Shown in pieces: positions 8,781-19,227 of a DNA stretch of 64,000 nt; position 1 is the stretch's first letter; each line of letters starts with the position of its first letter. A program made the translations under genes and the position numbers. The notes below the pieces were generated by a model. The model was not told where the DNA came from. It saw nothing but the letters and a program-made list of their open reading frames with translations, and made no database searches. The stretch is from Tabrizicola soli (lineage in GTDB: Bacteria > Pseudomonadota > Alphaproteobacteria > Rhodobacterales > Rhodobacteraceae): the NCBI RefSeq assembly GCF_015999335.1, contig NZ_JAEACP010000026.1:1-64000 (forward strand), in the 5' to 3' direction.

Positions 8781-9533
8781 ATGCTCCCCCCTCATACCGT
8801 TCCCCCGGTCTTCATCCTGGTCCGGCCCCAGATGGGCGAGAACATCGGCGCGGCGGCGCGGGCGATGCTGAACTTCGGGCTGGAGCGCATGCGGGTCGTG
8901 GGACCCAGGGATGGCTGGCCCAACCCGAAAGCCGTCGCGATGGCGAGCGGGGCAGGGCGGGTGCTGGACCATGCCGGGCATTTCGCCGACCTGGCCGGGG
9001 CGGTCGCGGACTGCGACTTCGTCTTCGCCACCACCGCCCGGGGGCGGGAGCTGGTGAAGGAGGTCGTCACGCCGGAGCGGGCGATGGAGATGACCCGGGC
9101 TCTGGGGGCGGAGGGGAAGCGGGTCGGCGTCCTGTTCGGGCCCGAACGGGCGGGGCTGGAGAACGAGGACATCGTGCGGGCCAATGCGATCGTGACCGTG
9201 CCGGTCAACCCGGAGTTTCCCTCGCTGAACCTTGCCCAGTGCGTCCTCCTTCTGGGCTACGAATGGCAGCGGCAGGGGGCGGGAGTTCCCCCTTCGGTGA
9301 TGGAACTGGCCCGGACCGACTTTGCGAGCCGCGAGGAGGTGGAGCGGTTGGGAGACCACTTCGAGGAGCGGCTGGCAGCAGCGGGGTTCTTCTTTCCCGA
9401 GACCAAGGTGGAGGGGATGAAGGCCAACCTGCGGAACATGTGGGGCCGGCTGGGGCTGACGCGGGCCGAGGTGCAGACCTTCCACGGCATGCTGCGGCAG
9501 ATCGCGTACAAGTTGAAGCAGCAGGGCGACTGA
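8781..9533 (+). CDS. SPOUT RNA methyltransferase, TrmJ family
   Basis: A 250-residue SpoU/TrmH-superfamily methylase, most like TrmJ, which 2'-O-methylates position 32 of tRNAs using S-adenosylmethionine. Motif 1 is RPQMGENIGAAARAM (Asn and Arg of the active site), motif 2 LFGPERAGLENED and motif 3 VPVNPEFPSLNLAQCV, which form the trefoil-knot SAM site. A C-terminal helical extension (HFEERLAAAGFF to AYKLKQQG) matches TrmJ. The ATG at 8781 has AAGGTGG at the right distance; the open frame extends 78 bases further upstream without support. Confidence 0.88.
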   Translation: MLPPHTVPPVFILVRPQMGENIGAAARAMLNFGLERMRVVGPRDGWPNPKAVAMASGAGRVLDHAGHFADLAGAVADCDFVFATTARGRELVKEVVTPERAMEMTRALGAEGKRVGVLFGPERAGLENEDIVRANAIVTVPVNPEFPSLNLAQCVLLLGYEWQRQGAGVPPSVMELARTDFASREEVERLGDHFEERLAAAGFFFPETKVEGMKANLRNMWGRLGLTRAEVQTFHGMLRQIAYKLKQQGD

Positions 9534-9631
9534 GGCGGATTGTCCAGGCGCGGCCAAGTTTCAAGGTCAATAATGTCACGGTGTTTCAAACGCTGTCCCA
9601 CTGGGCAGTCCCGGCAAGCGGCACCCCAACC

Positions 9632-9671
9632 CGGTGTAATCGGGATTGTGGCAACTTTGCCGATTACACCG
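9632..9671. repeat. Perfect 12-bp inverted repeat
   Basis: CGGTGTAATCGG (9632-9643) and CCGATTACACCG (9660-9671) are exact reverse complements with a 16-base loop. It follows the TrmJ-like gene by about 100 bases and precedes the acyltransferase by 115. No T-run follows, so it is a poor intrinsic terminator; a protein-binding site or the scar of an inserted element are alternatives. The rest of 9534-9786 shows no gene. Confidence 0.7.
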
Positions 9672-9786
9672 TGCGTGCAGCACGTTCACAGGTTTGGCCG
9701 AATTGCCATGCAGTATACCTCCGGGAATAGTCCGATAGAGCAGCAATCGGCGCATCGGCGATTGCCCCAACCCCAGCGGGAACCAG

Positions 9787-10824
9787 ATGGCCGGACGTCT
9801 TTTGGAAATCGATGCCTTGCGCGGGATAGCCGCTCTGGCGGTGGCGTTTGTCTTCCATATCCATCATCTGCTGGGGTATTATCGGACAGGTCCGCTGGAC
9901 GGCCTGCCACTCTTTTCGTGGCTTCACGACTATGGGTTCGTGCTCGTCGACCTTTTCTTCGTGATCTCCGGTTTCATCTTCGCCCATGTCTATCTTCCCG
10001 ACGGACGGCTTAAGACCGACGCCCGCACTTTCGCCGCGGCGCGTTTTGCGCGGCTTTATCCTCTGCATCTCGTCACGCTTCTGGCTGCGGCGGCCGTCCT
10101 TGCGGCGGGACCATCGGCAACGGCAGAAGGCTGCTGCAACGACGCTTATCACTTCGCTCTCAACCTGGTGATGTTGCAGGAGACGGGACTTAACGAGGGC
10201 ATGAGTTTCAACACGCCCTCCTGGTCGATCTCGGTCGAGGTGTTGTGCTATGTCCTTTTCTATCTTGTCGCCGCCCTGGCGACGACCCGGTTCTGGCATC
10301 TTGCCTTCGTCCTATGTGCGGCCGGCCTCCTTGGCACAATGTCGGGCGATGCGCAGCTCGACCATATCGCGCGCGGAGTGTGTGGCTTCTTTGCGGGAAC
10401 CCTTGCCTATCGGCTTCGGTCCATGACGGTCGGCATCTGGCTGGCCTTGCTCCCGACCGGATTCCTGGTCGCGGATCTGGTCCCCGGCCTTGCGTTCGGC
10501 GCCGTGCTGGCTGTGACCTCCTGGCCTGCAGCGGTAAATCTGGCGCGCCGGGTCGCCTTGCTGCGATCCCCCGCGCTTGTCTGGCTGGGGGATCGCAGCT
10601 ATTCGATCTATCTCATCCACTCCCCGCTTTACATGGCGATCAACGTCCTGGTCTTTTCCGGCGAAGCGGTTCCGCCATCCTTGACCGTTCCGCTGATGCT
10701 GGTGGGCTGGGTGCTGCTTCTTGCACTGGCGGATCTCAGTTTCCGGTATCTTGAAAGCCCCGCCAGGCGCGCATTGACGCAAAGACTGCTCCGGGCCCGT
10801 CGCAACAGCCGCAGTCCCGCATGA
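9787..10824 (+). CDS. Acyltransferase 3 family membrane protein
   Basis: A 345-residue integral membrane O-acyltransferase (Acyltransferase_3, OafA/NodX-like). The N-terminal RLLEIDALRGIAALAVAFVFHIHH holds the family Arg and the His of the active site; VDLFFVISGF (about residues 55-64) is the second signature, followed by about ten membrane segments. Such proteins acylate surface polysaccharides or peptidoglycan. The substrate is unknown. Codon choice is richer in TTT, CTT and TAT than neighbours, which suggests horizontal acquisition. The start is supported only by a weak GGGAA. Confidence 0.85.
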   Translation: MAGRLLEIDALRGIAALAVAFVFHIHHLLGYYRTGPLDGLPLFSWLHDYGFVLVDLFFVISGFIFAHVYLPDGRLKTDARTFAAARFARLYPLHLVTLLAAAAVLAAGPSATAEGCCNDAYHFALNLVMLQETGLNEGMSFNTPSWSISVEVLCYVLFYLVAALATTRFWHLAFVLCAAGLLGTMSGDAQLDHIARGVCGFFAGTLAYRLRSMTVGIWLALLPTGFLVADLVPGLAFGAVLAVTSWPAAVNLARRVALLRSPALVWLGDRSYSIYLIHSPLYMAINVLVFSGEAVPPSLTVPLMLVGWVLLLALADLSFRYLESPARRALTQRLLRARRNSRSPA

Positions 10825-10857
10825 TGCAGGGATCTTGCCGACGGTGGCGTGCGGGCC

Positions 10858-10886
10858 TTGGCCGCTTTGGTCCACCTGGGCTATCA
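10858..10886 (+). promoter_or_regulatory. Candidate promoter for the lytic transglycosylase gene
   Basis: TTGGCC (10858-10863), 17-base spacer, CTATCA (10881-10886), 35 bases before the preferred ATG at 10922. Moderate match. Confidence 0.35.
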
Positions 10887-10921
10887 TGGCCCGATAAAAA
10901 ACGCAGATGGCGGGCAGGATC

Positions 10922-12166
10922 ATGAGACAAGAGGCGAGCGGCGTGGCTTTCACGCGGCGCGGGGCAATGCTGGCGGGGGTGGGGGCGGTGCTCTCGGCCT
11001 GCGTCGGCGTGGCGCGCAGCGGCGGAGGCTACCGGGCGGCGGACCCGGCCCCCAGGGCGGTGCCGGATGCCGGGTGGGATGCCTGGGTGAGGGGATTCAA
11101 GGGGCGGGCTGCCGCGCGGGGGATCTCTCCGGGCGTCGTCGATACGGCCTTCCGGGGGGCGGGGTTCCTGCCGGAGGTGATCGAGAAGGACCGCAACCAG
11201 ACCGAGTTCAAGCGCAGCCTGGAGGATTACCTGAACATCGCCGCCTCAGACGAGCGGGTGAGCCTGGGCCGCCAGAAGTTTGCGCAATATGGCGGCGTGC
11301 TATCGGCCATCGAGAACCGCTACGGCGTCGAGGGCCATGTCGTTGCGGCGGTCTGGGGGCTGGAGAGCTTTTTCGGCACAAGGCGCGGAAATGTCCCGGT
11401 GATCAGCGCGCTCTCGACGTTGGCCTACGAGGGGCGGCGGGGCGCGTTCTTCGAGGACCAGCTGGTCGCGGCGCTGAAGATCCTGCAGGCGGGGGATGTC
11501 TCGGCGGCAGGCATGACGGGAAGCTGGGCGGGGGCGATGGGACATACCCAGTTCATCCCGACCTCCTACCTTGCCTATGCGGTGGATTTCACCGGCGACG
11601 GGCGGCGCGATATCTGGAGCGAGGATCCTTCGGATGCGCTGGCCTCGACGGCGGCCTATCTGGCGCGTTCGGGCTGGACGCGGGGACTGCCCTGGGGGAT
11701 GGAGGTCACGCTGCCCGCGGGCTTCGCTCCAGGGCTGCTGGGCCGGGGCAAGGGCCGCCCGGCCGCGGACTGGGAGGCGCGGGGCGTGCGCTCGGCGGAT
11801 GGGCGGGCGCTGGCGGGCGGGTCGATCATCGCCGGGGGCGGGCCGTATTTCCTGCTGACGCAGAACTTCGCGACGATCCTGCGCTACAACAACGCGCAGA
11901 ATTACGCGATCGGGGTCGGGCATCTGTCGGACCGGCTTCTGGGCCGGGGCGGGGTGCGGGCCGCGTTCGGGCCGGACGCCAGCGGCATGACCAAGGCGGA
12001 CCGGCAGGAGTTGCAGCGCCTGCTGACGGCGCGGGGATTCGATACCGGCGGCACGGACGGGGTGATCGGGGCGAAGACGGCGGCGGCGATCGGGGCATAT
12101 GAGGCGAGCGTGGGCCTGCCGGTCACCGGCGAGCCCTCGCTGGAGTTGTTGCGCCGGTTGCGCTGA
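10922..12166 (+). CDS. MltB-type lytic murein transglycosylase with peptidoglycan-binding domain
   Basis: A 414-residue secreted enzyme that cleaves the MurNAc-GlcNAc bond of peptidoglycan to give anhydro ends. Residues 11-27 (TRRG...LSAC) combine a twin-arginine-like pair, a hydrophobic stretch and a lipobox ending at Cys27, so it is probably a lipoprotein. The SLT_2 catalytic domain (about 50-330) has the catalytic Glu148 in WGLESFFG and the GAMGHTQFIPTSY block. A C-terminal PG_binding_1 domain (about 345-410) follows. ATG 10922 with AGGA is preferred over ATG 10907. Convergent with olsA. Confidence 0.9.
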   Translation: MRQEASGVAFTRRGAMLAGVGAVLSACVGVARSGGGYRAADPAPRAVPDAGWDAWVRGFKGRAAARGISPGVVDTAFRGAGFLPEVIEKDRNQTEFKRSLEDYLNIAASDERVSLGRQKFAQYGGVLSAIENRYGVEGHVVAAVWGLESFFGTRRGNVPVISALSTLAYEGRRGAFFEDQLVAALKILQAGDVSAAGMTGSWAGAMGHTQFIPTSYLAYAVDFTGDGRRDIWSEDPSDALASTAAYLARSGWTRGLPWGMEVTLPAGFAPGLLGRGKGRPAADWEARGVRSADGRALAGGSIIAGGGPYFLLTQNFATILRYNNAQNYAIGVGHLSDRLLGRGGVRAAFGPDASGMTKADRQELQRLLTARGFDTGGTDGVIGAKTAAAIGAYEASVGLPVTGEPSLELLRRLR

Positions 12167-12177
12167 AGCGGAGGCGC

Positions 12178-12200
12178 AGGGTGGGTGAATCACCCACCCT
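12178..12200. repeat. Intergenic palindrome, family copy 2
   Basis: AGGGTGGGTGA (12178-12188), one base, then TCACCCACCCT (12190-12200): a perfect 11-base inverted repeat between convergent genes, overlapping the olsA stop codon. The arms resemble those at 7993-8020. It may act as a bidirectional transcription end, but lacks a T-run. Confidence 0.75.
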
Positions 12201-13020
12201 ACTCGACCGCCCGGACATGCGCGGTGCGGATCACGCGCTCGCAGTGCTGGGCCAGGACCTTGCGGTTCTCGAAGGCATCCACCGGCACCTCGGGATGGAA
12301 GATCACCTCCACCTTGCCCTGGCGGGGGGTGGCCAGCACCTGCAGAAGGTGGCTGGCGAAATCCATGTCCCCCCACCAGCCGTAGTGCCGCCGGTCCGCG
12401 CCCTCGGGCGCATGGAGGATCACGGTCACCGGCTGGATATGCATCGAGCGCACCAGGGCGGGCTCGAAGAAAGCCTGGAAGAGCGTGCTCTTGAACGGCA
12501 GCACCCGGATCGCATCGGTGCTGGTGCCCTCGGGAAAGAACAAAAGCCGGTGCCCGGCATGAAGCCGCACCTCGAAGACCTGCTGCTGCCGCTTCGCCTC
12601 TACCCCCTTGCGCGCTATGAACACCGTCCCCGTTGCCCGGGCGAGCCAGCCGATTCCAGGCCAGGCGGCGACCTCGGCCTTGGCGACGAAATAGACCTGC
12701 TGCACCGCGTTCAGCACGAAGATGTCCAGCCAGCCGGCATGGTTCGCCACGATGGCGCCCGGCGCCGCCATCGGCCGCCCCTGCACCACCAGCGGCAGGC
12801 CAAGCGCCCGGAGCACGAAGCGGCAGACGCCCTGCGTTATCCGGGGCGTGACCGGACGCGCCTGACCGTAGAGCGGCCATTCCACCAGCCGCACCAGCAA
12901 CAGGACCAGAAGCCCGCCATAGGTGGCAAGGCCGATCAGCCCGCCACGCCAGGCCACGCGGAACCAGCCCAGGGGTCCGATTCGCTGGCGTGGCGGCGGG
13001 ACGTCCTGCCAGCCGCTCAC
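12199..13020 (-). CDS. olsA: Lyso-ornithine lipid O-acyltransferase (PlsC family)
   Basis: A 273-residue membrane-anchored PlsC-type acyltransferase. One or two hydrophobic segments (about 22-46) precede motif NHAGWLD (H94-x4-D99), a KAEV block, and FPEGTST (about 157). It would add the second fatty acid to lyso-ornithine lipid, or to lysophosphatidate as a PlsC. Its GTG start (13020) overlaps the olsB stop as GTGA, so it is coupled to an OlsB-like gene, which is why OlsA is preferred over general PlsC. The C-terminus runs into a palindromic repeat. Confidence 0.8.
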   Translation of the reverse strand: MSGWQDVPPPRQRIGPLGWFRVAWRGGLIGLATYGGLLVLLLVRLVEWPLYGQARPVTPRITQGVCRFVLRALGLPLVVQGRPMAAPGAIVANHAGWLDIFVLNAVQQVYFVAKAEVAAWPGIGWLARATGTVFIARKGVEAKRQQQVFEVRLHAGHRLLFFPEGTSTDAIRVLPFKSTLFQAFFEPALVRSMHIQPVTVILHAPEGADRRHYGWWGDMDFASHLLQVLATPRQGKVEVIFHPEVPVDAFENRKVLAQHCERVIRTAHVRAVE

Positions 13021-13799
13021 GCCTGGCCCTTCTTGCGGATGTAGAAATCGCGGTGCCGGGCCGACATCTGGCCAGTATCCATCACCAGGCAGACATCGGT
13101 GGTGTTGAAGGGCCGGTCGACCCAGGCCCCGTCGCCGACAAAGCCGCCCAGCCGCAGATAGGCCTTGATCAGCGCCGGGATCGCCGCCATCGCCGTCTTG
13201 CGGTCCAGCTCTGCCGCCGGGATCAGGTCCATTTCCAGCCGCTCGGGCGGCAGGGCGCGGACCCGCATTCCGGGCGGCGCGAGGTGGTGGTGGTAGAGCC
13301 AGGACAAGGGGCCGGCGAGGGCCACCGGATCGGTGCCGTGGAAGCTTGCCACTCCGAACAGGACCTCGATCCCGCGCTCGAGCACATAATCCGCCAGCCC
13401 GTTCCACAGATGGAACATCGCCGTCCCGCCCCGGTGGTCGGCATGGACGCAGGAGCGGCCGAGTTCCAGCAGCCGCCGGCCCGAGGCCAGGAGCGGCCCC
13501 AGGTCATATTCCGATTCCGAGTAGAACCGCCCCGTCTCGGCCCGCCGGTCGCCCGGCAGCACGCGATAGGCGCCGATCACATGCGCGAGGCTTGCCGGAT
13601 CGACGCGGCGATCCACCAGCACCAAATGGTCGAACCAGGGGTCAAGCTCGTCCCGCTCCAGCCGGGCGGCGTGATCGACCAGCGGCCCGTCCCCGCCCAG
13701 TTCCGCCACGAAAACCTCATAGCGCAGGCGCTGCGCCGCCGTCAGATCCTGTGGCGTGGTCGCGATCCGCACGAGGTAGGGAGAGTCTTCGGCTGTCAT
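13017..13799 (-). CDS. olsB: L-ornithine N-alpha-acyltransferase (OlsB-like, GNAT)
   Basis: A 260-residue acetyltransferase-fold protein of the OlsB/hemolysin-like group, which transfers a 3-hydroxyacyl chain from ACP to ornithine as the first step of ornithine lipid synthesis. Blocks include AAQRLRYEVFVAELGGDG (residues 17-34), DPWFDHLVLVD, GAYRVL and ELGRSCVHADHRGG, then YHHHLAPPG. Length fits the family (250-300). ATG 13799 is chosen because similarity begins with the LRYEVF block; the upstream open frame looks non-coding. It overlaps olsA by four bases. Confidence 0.82.
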   Translation of the reverse strand: MTAEDSPYLVRIATTPQDLTAAQRLRYEVFVAELGGDGPLVDHAARLERDELDPWFDHLVLVDRRVDPASLAHVIGAYRVLPGDRRAETGRFYSESEYDLGPLLASGRRLLELGRSCVHADHRGGTAMFHLWNGLADYVLERGIEVLFGVASFHGTDPVALAGPLSWLYHHHLAPPGMRVRALPPERLEMDLIPAAELDRKTAMAAIPALIKAYLRLGGFVGDGAWVDRPFNTTDVCLVMDTGQMSARHRDFYIRKKGQA

Positions 13800-13930
13800 C
13801 TCTGGTCGCTTCAGGCTCGGGCCCGTCTGACTTAGCCAGCCCCCCGCCGCAATGCAACCACTTGCGGTCCGGGCGGAAAGGCGGAACAATTCACGGTTGA
13901 GATGTCCCGGTCGGTTCGCCTATAGGCGGA

Positions 13931-14101
13931 TCAACCCGTTACAGGAACCAGTGCGATGTGTCTCAGGTCGATCACCACCTTGCCGGCATGCTCGAAGTTC
14001 ACGGTGATCCGCGCGCCCACCACCGACTGGACCTGACCCAGGCCCCAATCCGCCTGCTCCGGGTGGCGCACCAGCATCCCTGGCTCCAGGAACGACTGCA
14101 T
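13931..14101 (-). CDS. Small DUF3553 protein
   Basis: A 56-residue reading frame, too short for routine ORF listings. It reads MQSFLEPGMLVRHPEQ at the start and has the core DWGLGQVQS (19-27), ITVNFEHAGK (32-41) and VVIDLRHIAL. This matches the DUF3553 pattern common in Rhodobacterales, a small beta-rich domain also fused to helicase-like proteins, where W-G-x-G-x-V and N-F-E-H/x-x-G-K are conserved. GAGGAA lies nine bases upstream of the ATG. Its start is only 24 bases from that of chpT on the opposite strand, so the promoters must overlap the genes. Function unknown. Confidence 0.85.
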   Translation of the reverse strand: MQSFLEPGMLVRHPEQADWGLGQVQSVVGARITVNFEHAGKVVIDLRHIALVPVTG

Positions 14102-14125
14102 CCCTTATTCCTCACTGGACATCCG

Positions 14126-14722
14126 ATGACCGACCGACCCGATCTTGCCGCCCTGATCGCCTCGCGCATCTGCCATGACCTTATCAGCCCGATCGGCGCC
14201 ATAGGCAACGGGGTCGAGCTTCTGACGATGGAGCCCGGCGGCCAGCGGCCCGAGATCGCGCTGATCTCGGAAAGCGTGACCAATGCCAATGCGCGCATCC
14301 GCTTCTTCCGCATCAGCTTTGGCGCGGCCTCCGGCGACCAGCGGATCGCCCGGTCCGAGGTCCTTTCGGTGCTGACCGACCTCACCCGGGGCGGCCGGGT
14401 GAGCTATGCCTGGACCTCGGCCTCGGACCTGTCGCGGCGCGAGGTGCGGCTAGTGTTCCTGCTCTTGCAATGCCTGGAGAGCGCGCTGCCCTATGGCGGC
14501 AAGGTGAGCGTGACGTGGGGTGAGACGGGCTGGCAGGTGCTGGCCGAGGCGCCGAGGCTGAAGGCGGATCCGGCGCTATGGGAAGTGCTGACCGAGCCAC
14601 GCGCGCCTGCCGGGATCGGGGCGAACCAGGTGCATTTCGCGCTGGTGCCGGACGAACTGGCCCGGCAGGGGCGGGGGCTGATCACCGAGATCGGCGAGAC
14701 GACGATCCGGCTGACGTTCTAG
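14126..14722 (+). CDS. chpT: Histidine phosphotransferase ChpT
   Basis: A 198-residue ChpT, the alphaproteobacterial phosphotransferase that passes phosphate from the CckA kinase to CtrA and CpdR. The N-terminal helix carries the H-box ASRICHDLISPIGAIGNGVE with the phosphorylated His17, followed by a degenerate HATPase-like C-terminal domain (about 90-198). It lacks ATP-binding boxes, as expected. ATG 14126 begins directly before the H-box helix; the open frame runs further upstream antisense to the DUF3553 gene and is not used. Its stop overlaps that of the convergent small membrane protein gene. Confidence 0.92.
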   Translation: MTDRPDLAALIASRICHDLISPIGAIGNGVELLTMEPGGQRPEIALISESVTNANARIRFFRISFGAASGDQRIARSEVLSVLTDLTRGGRVSYAWTSASDLSRREVRLVFLLLQCLESALPYGGKVSVTWGETGWQVLAEAPRLKADPALWEVLTEPRAPAGIGANQVHFALVPDELARQGRGLITEIGETTIRLTF

Positions 14723-14946
14723 AGCAGGTGACGCAGGCGGGTCTGGATGAAGGGGATCAGCCCCCAGACCATGCAGATCACCATCATCGGCACGAAGACC
14801 AGGTTGCGCAGCAGCATCGGCCAGCCGTCGGTCAGGGGCAGGATAACCGCCTGAAGCAGGCTGACGAGGGGATAGACCCCGAGAAAGACGAGGAACGCGA
14901 AGCGCAGCCGCGACGGCGCGCGGGTTCGGGCTTGATTTTCCGGCAT
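14719..14946 (-). CDS. Small two-helix membrane protein
   Basis: A 75-residue protein with two hydrophobic segments (about 16-37 and 43-66) and basic ends. The pattern PLVSLLQAVILPL ... LRNLVFVPMMVICMVW ... RLRHLL resembles the membrane tail found on some antibiotic-biosynthesis-monooxygenase-type proteins, but without their catalytic domain. AAGGA lies five bases before ATG 14946. It is divergent from a TetR gene with operator-like palindromes between, so it is the likely target of that repressor. Function unknown. Confidence 0.75.
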   Translation of the reverse strand: MPENQARTRAPSRLRFAFLVFLGVYPLVSLLQAVILPLTDGWPMLLRNLVFVPMMVICMVWGLIPFIQTRLRHLL

Positions 14947-14960
14947 GTGAGTCCTTAATG

Positions 14961-14997
14961 AAACGGAGTGTTCCGTTTATATGAAACGAGACGTTTC
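14961..14997. promoter_or_regulatory. Two operator-like palindromes between divergent genes
   Basis: AAACGGA (14961-14967) with TCCGTTT (14972-14978), and GAAACG (14983-14988) with CGTTTC (14992-14997), are two inverted repeats with shared GAAACG half-sites. They lie between the small membrane protein gene and the TetR gene, as expected for autoregulation by the TetR protein. Confidence 0.7.
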
Positions 14998-15013
14998 GTT
15001 TCGCAAGGGGAAA

Positions 15014-15652
15014 ATGTCTGAAACCCGACCCCAGCTATCGGAAGCGCGCAGCTCGGTCGGCGCGCGCCGGTCCGAGGCGACGGAAGCCGCCGTGCTGGAG
15101 GCCTTCGCCGCCTTGCTGGCCGAAGTCGGCTATCCGGCGATCACGATGGAGGCGGTGGCGCGGCGCGCCCGGGCCGGCAAGGCCACGGTCTACCGCTGGT
15201 GGCCGACCAAGGCGCATATCGCCCTGTCGCTGATCTCGAAGGCGAAGATCGAGATTCCCGCGCCGCGAGGCCTTTCGCTGCGGGAGGACCTGATCGACTA
15301 CATGACGCGCGTCGTCGGGCTGTGGCGGGGCGACGCGGGCCTGCCGGTCGGCCTGCTGGTCCGGCACTGCTATGCCGAGGCCTGGTCCGACCCGGAACTG
15401 GCGGCGGCCTTGCAGGCGGAACGGCGCGAGCGCTGGACGATGCTGAACGCCATCATCGAGGCGGCGGTCGGGCGGGGGGAATTGCCGCCCGGGACCGACC
15501 TGGCGCGGGCCAAGGACTTCGTGATGTCCTGGCCGTTCTACCTGCTGATGACGGACCGGCTGCCGGCGCCCGACGAGATCGCGCGCATGGTCGACGACAC
15601 GCTGGACGGGCTCAGGGCCGGATCGTCCCGTCGCCCGTCACCAGGTATTTGA
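15014..15652 (+). CDS. TetR-family transcriptional regulator
   Basis: A 212-residue regulator. The N-terminal HTH (about 20-66) contains [31 protein letters not shown] split over the usual helix 1-3 pattern, with KATVYRWW as recognition helix. The rest is a ligand-binding helical domain. The ATG at 15014 has AGGGG four bases before; the earlier ATG at 14981 would lie inside the operator and is rejected. Its 3' end overlaps proA on the other strand by about 40 bases. Probable target: itself and the divergent membrane protein. Confidence 0.88.
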   Translation: MSETRPQLSEARSSVGARRSEATEAAVLEAFAALLAEVGYPAITMEAVARRARAGKATVYRWWPTKAHIALSLISKAKIEIPAPRGLSLREDLIDYMTRVVGLWRGDAGLPVGLLVRHCYAEAWSDPELAAALQAERRERWTMLNAIIEAAVGRGELPPGTDLARAKDFVMSWPFYLLMTDRLPAPDEIARMVDDTLDGLRAGSSRRPSPGI

Positions 15653-16871
15653 AGCTGCACAGCTGCTCGGCGCCCACGGGGCCGCGGGCGTGCATCTTGC
15701 CGGTGGCGATGCCGATTTCCGCGCCCATGCCGAACTCGCCGCCGTCGGCGAACTGGGTCGAGGCGTTGCGCATCAGGATCGCGGAGTCGAGCCGGTCGAA
15801 GAAACGCTGCGCGGTGGCGTCGTTCTCGGTCAGGACGCTTTCGGTATGCTGGCTGCCGTATTTGCGGATATGGGCGATGGCCTCGTCCACCCCGTCCACC
15901 AGTTTCGCGGCAATGATCATGTCAAGGAATTCGCGCCCGAAATCATCGGGTTGCGCCTTCTTCGTACCGGGGATCTTCAGCAACTCGCCCTCGGTGCGGA
16001 CCTCGACGCCGGCCTTCAGCAGGTCCTCGATCAGCACGGCTCCGTGCTTCGTATAGAACTGCCAGTCGATCAGCAGACACTCGGCCGCGCCGCAGATGCC
16101 GGTGCGGCGGGTCTTGGCGTTCAGCACCACCTTGCGGGCCTTCTCAAGGTCGGCGTCGCGGTCGGCGTAGATGTGGCAGATGCCTTCCAGATGAGCGAAG
16201 ACCGGCACCCGCGCCTCGCGCTGCACGAGGCCGACGAGGCCCTTGCCGCCGCGGGGGACGATCACGTCGATATGGTCGGTGGCCTGAAGCATGGCGGTGA
16301 CCATCTCGCGGTCGCGGGTCGGGATGAACTGGATCGAAGTCTCGGGGAGGTTGGCGGATTTGAGGCCCTCGACCATGCAGGAATGGATCGCCTCCGAGGT
16401 CTCGAAGCTTTCGCTGCCGCCGCGCAGGATCACGGCATTGCCGGATTTCAGGCAGAGCGCGCCAGCGTCGGCGGTGACGTTCGGGCGGGACTCATAGATC
16501 ACGCCGACGACGCCCAGGGGGGTGGCGACGCGCTGGATGTGGAGGCCGTTCGGACGGCCCCATTCCGCCAGGATACGGCCCACGGGATCCTTCTGCTCGG
16601 CGATCTGGCGCAGGGCATCGACGATCCCGCGCAGGCGGTTGTCGTCGAGGCGCAGGCGGTCGAGCATGGCCGGGGTCAGGCCCTTCTGCGCGCCGGCGTC
16701 GAGGTCGAGGGTGTTCGCGTCGAGGATTTCCTGCCGCCGCCGCCAGACCGCATCGGCGGCGGAGATGAGGGCGGCCGCCTTGCGTTCCGAGGAGGCGCAG
16801 GCGAGTTCGGCGGCTGCCGCGCGGGCCTTGCGGCCGATTTCGGTCATCAGGTCGGTGAACTGGCCGTCCAT
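15612..16871 (-). CDS. proA: Gamma-glutamyl phosphate reductase
   Basis: A 419-residue NADPH-dependent reductase converting gamma-glutamyl phosphate to glutamate semialdehyde in proline synthesis. Blocks [22 protein letters not shown] (two parts), VPRGGKGL and [17 protein letters not shown] hold the catalytic Cys of GICGAAECL. Length is typical. ATG 16871 is the start because family similarity begins there and GGAGCGAG precedes it; the upstream open frame runs through a palindromic element. It follows proB after 74 bases. Confidence 0.96.
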   Translation of the reverse strand: MDGQFTDLMTEIGRKARAAAAELACASSERKAAALISAADAVWRRRQEILDANTLDLDAGAQKGLTPAMLDRLRLDDNRLRGIVDALRQIAEQKDPVGRILAEWGRPNGLHIQRVATPLGVVGVIYESRPNVTADAGALCLKSGNAVILRGGSESFETSEAIHSCMVEGLKSANLPETSIQFIPTRDREMVTAMLQATDHIDVIVPRGGKGLVGLVQREARVPVFAHLEGICHIYADRDADLEKARKVVLNAKTRRTGICGAAECLLIDWQFYTKHGAVLIEDLLKAGVEVRTEGELLKIPGTKKAQPDDFGREFLDMIIAAKLVDGVDEAIAHIRKYGSQHTESVLTENDATAQRFFDRLDSAILMRNASTQFADGGEFGMGAEIGIATGKMHARGPVGAEQLCSFKYLVTGDGTIRP

Positions 16872-16891
16872 TGTCTCGCTCCGTCTCATCC

Positions 16892-16945
16892 GGGGCCAAA
16901 AGTTTTCGAAAACTTTTGCAAATTCCTTCGAAGGAATTTGGCCCC
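16892..16945. repeat. Composite palindromic element between proB and proA
   Basis: Two perfect 20-base palindromes stand side by side: AAAAGTTTTCGAAAACTTTT (16898-16917) and AAATTCCTTCGAAGGAATTT (16920-16939). They are enclosed by GGGGCC (16892-16897) and GGCCCC (16940-16945), which pair with each other. The RNA could fold into a three-way junction with two UCGA-capped arms. It fills almost the whole gap from the proB stop to proA. Confidence 0.85.
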
Positions 16946-19192
<2,247 letters not shown>

Positions 19193-19227
19193 GCCCTTAT
19201 GCTTCGGATCCGGCGCGACCGCAGGCT

